Shown here one piece after another: positions 44,347 to 44,896 of a DNA stretch of 44,896 nt. Position 1 is the stretch's first letter. Every line of letters begins with the position of its first letter. The position numbers and the translations under genes were made by a program. The stretch spans positions 1 to 44,896 of the forward strand of contig CANJNE010000001.1 of NCBI GenBank assembly GCA_947475275.1, read 5' to 3'. The notes under the pieces were generated by a model. The model did not search any database and had not been told where the DNA came from. It saw nothing but the letters and a program-made list of their open reading frames with translations. Source of the stretch: Flavobacteriales bacterium (GTDB lineage: Bacteria > Bacteroidota > Bacteroidia > Flavobacteriales_D > Crocinitomicaceae).

Positions 44347-44896
44347 CTATTCACCTAACTTAACTCTAATTCCAAAAGAAGAATTAAAAATCCAATTCGT
44401 AATGTTTTCTGCTGGCTTTGAATCAAAAAAAGTATTGAATTCAAATTTGAAATCGGTTCGCGACCCTATAGAGAAAGTCAAAGTATATTGCCCCATGAAT
44501 CTGTAGTCTTTGAAATCATTCCAAACCGGTTGATAATAGGTTACGGCAGTAAAAGAAGTTGTAGATGTCGGATTGAAATACCAAGATATATAATTGCTCC
44601 ATCGAATGTCTTCAATTTTCAACGCTGACGATTGAATTTCTTCGTATTCATAAAAAGTTGAAGTGCCTGCAAAAATTCTATAACCATTTTTATCTAATGC
44701 TTTGACTCGAATACCTGTTCCTAATAAAGTACGCAGTCTTTGATCAAGCAATTGATTGTATTGCACTTGCGCATAACTTTCCCATTTCCATGGACTTTTC
44801 TTCGTTGCATTTTTTTTATTCAAGCGATAAGCATAGCGAAAATGTGCCATACCGGAGTTGGCATAAACCCTATCTGCTCCCTTTGAATAAAACCAG
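44347..44896 (-). CDS. DUF481 outer-membrane protein, C-terminal part (5' end outside window)
   Basis: The frame is open to the window edge, reading WFYSKGADRVYANSG before an internal Met, so the true start lies beyond base 44896. About 182 residues are visible. Alternating hydrophobic/polar strands such as SFTAVTYYQPVW and YTLTFSIGSR, LLGTGIRVKAL and a C-terminal strand ending in FGIRVKLGE suggest an outer-membrane beta-barrel of the DUF481 (YdiY-like) family. It converges on the small basic protein gene across a 76-base gap that holds no convincing terminator. Confidence 0.75.
   Translation of the reverse strand, partial: WFYSKGADRVYANSGMAHFRYAYRLNKKNATKKSPWKWESYAQVQYNQLLDQRLRTLLGTGIRVKALDKNGYRIFAGTSTFYEYEEIQSSALKIEDIRWSNYISWYFNPTSTTSFTAVTYYQPVWNDFKDYRFMGQYTLTFSIGSRTDFKFEFNTFFDSKPAENITNWIFNSSFGIRVKLGE

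Overview
The window is an AT-rich chromosomal segment from a member of the Bacteroidota, most likely the Flavobacteriales. Supporting signs are a secreted protein with a type B (gliding-motility-type) type IX secretion C-terminal domain, a DUF4290 gene, a YfhO-family protein, a DnaJ with only two zinc-binding CxxCxGxG motifs, a MurA with Asp in place of the catalytic Cys, and promoter-like TAnnTTTG boxes. I cannot name the genus. No rRNA, tRNA, insertion sequence, phage or CRISPR array was seen. Coding density is very high; no gene-free stretch exceeds about 210 bases.

Layout. (1) 1-1072 is the 3' part of alaS, convergent with a Wzx-like flippase. (2) 2696-10530 is a plus-strand surface-glycan locus: a GT2 glycosyltransferase, a DUF115/Maf-like protein, then pseB, pseC, a Pse-associated methylase, pseF, a pseG-pseH fusion and pseI. 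Together these encode the whole route from UDP-GlcNAc to CMP-pseudaminic acid. (3) 10537-14039 (minus) holds a giant YfhO membrane protein and a lipoprotein MsrA; a tandem universal stress protein follows on plus. (4) 15018-22050 (minus) holds a sigma-54-type response regulator without a DNA-binding domain, a Ppx/GppA phosphatase, a NatAB-like ABC exporter, a CPBP protease, dnaJ and grpE. (5) 22165-26344 (minus) is a translationally coupled O-acylation module: MBOAT acyltransferase, DHHW/AlgX-like protein, and an SGNH hydrolase with a LysM domain. (6) 26552-32906 (minus) holds a PaaZ-like fusion enzyme, an ABC-2 exporter pair, a CrtI-type carotenoid desaturase and a DUF2071 protein. (7) 33079-34899 (plus) is a TPR-containing class III adenylate cyclase. 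(8) 34908-41211 (minus) is a tightly packed housekeeping operon: purL, DUF4290, murA, a TlpA-like thioredoxin, a PhnA-like zinc protein and dus. (9) 41364-44270 (plus) is a cassette for surface proteins: a T9SS-exported protein, a collagen-like protein and a small basic secreted protein. (10) The window ends in the 3' part of a DUF481 outer-membrane protein.

How it fits together. Much of the window builds or decorates the cell envelope: pseudaminic acid synthesis, transfer and flipping; O-acylation of an exported polymer; MurA; and secreted adhesin or fibre-like proteins. The two least conventional parts are the pseudaminic acid locus, with its fused PseG-PseH enzyme and Maf-like protein in a lineage that normally lacks flagella, and the T9SS/collagen cassette, whose collagen stretch is interrupted by two adjacent EF-hand-like loops bracketed by cysteines.
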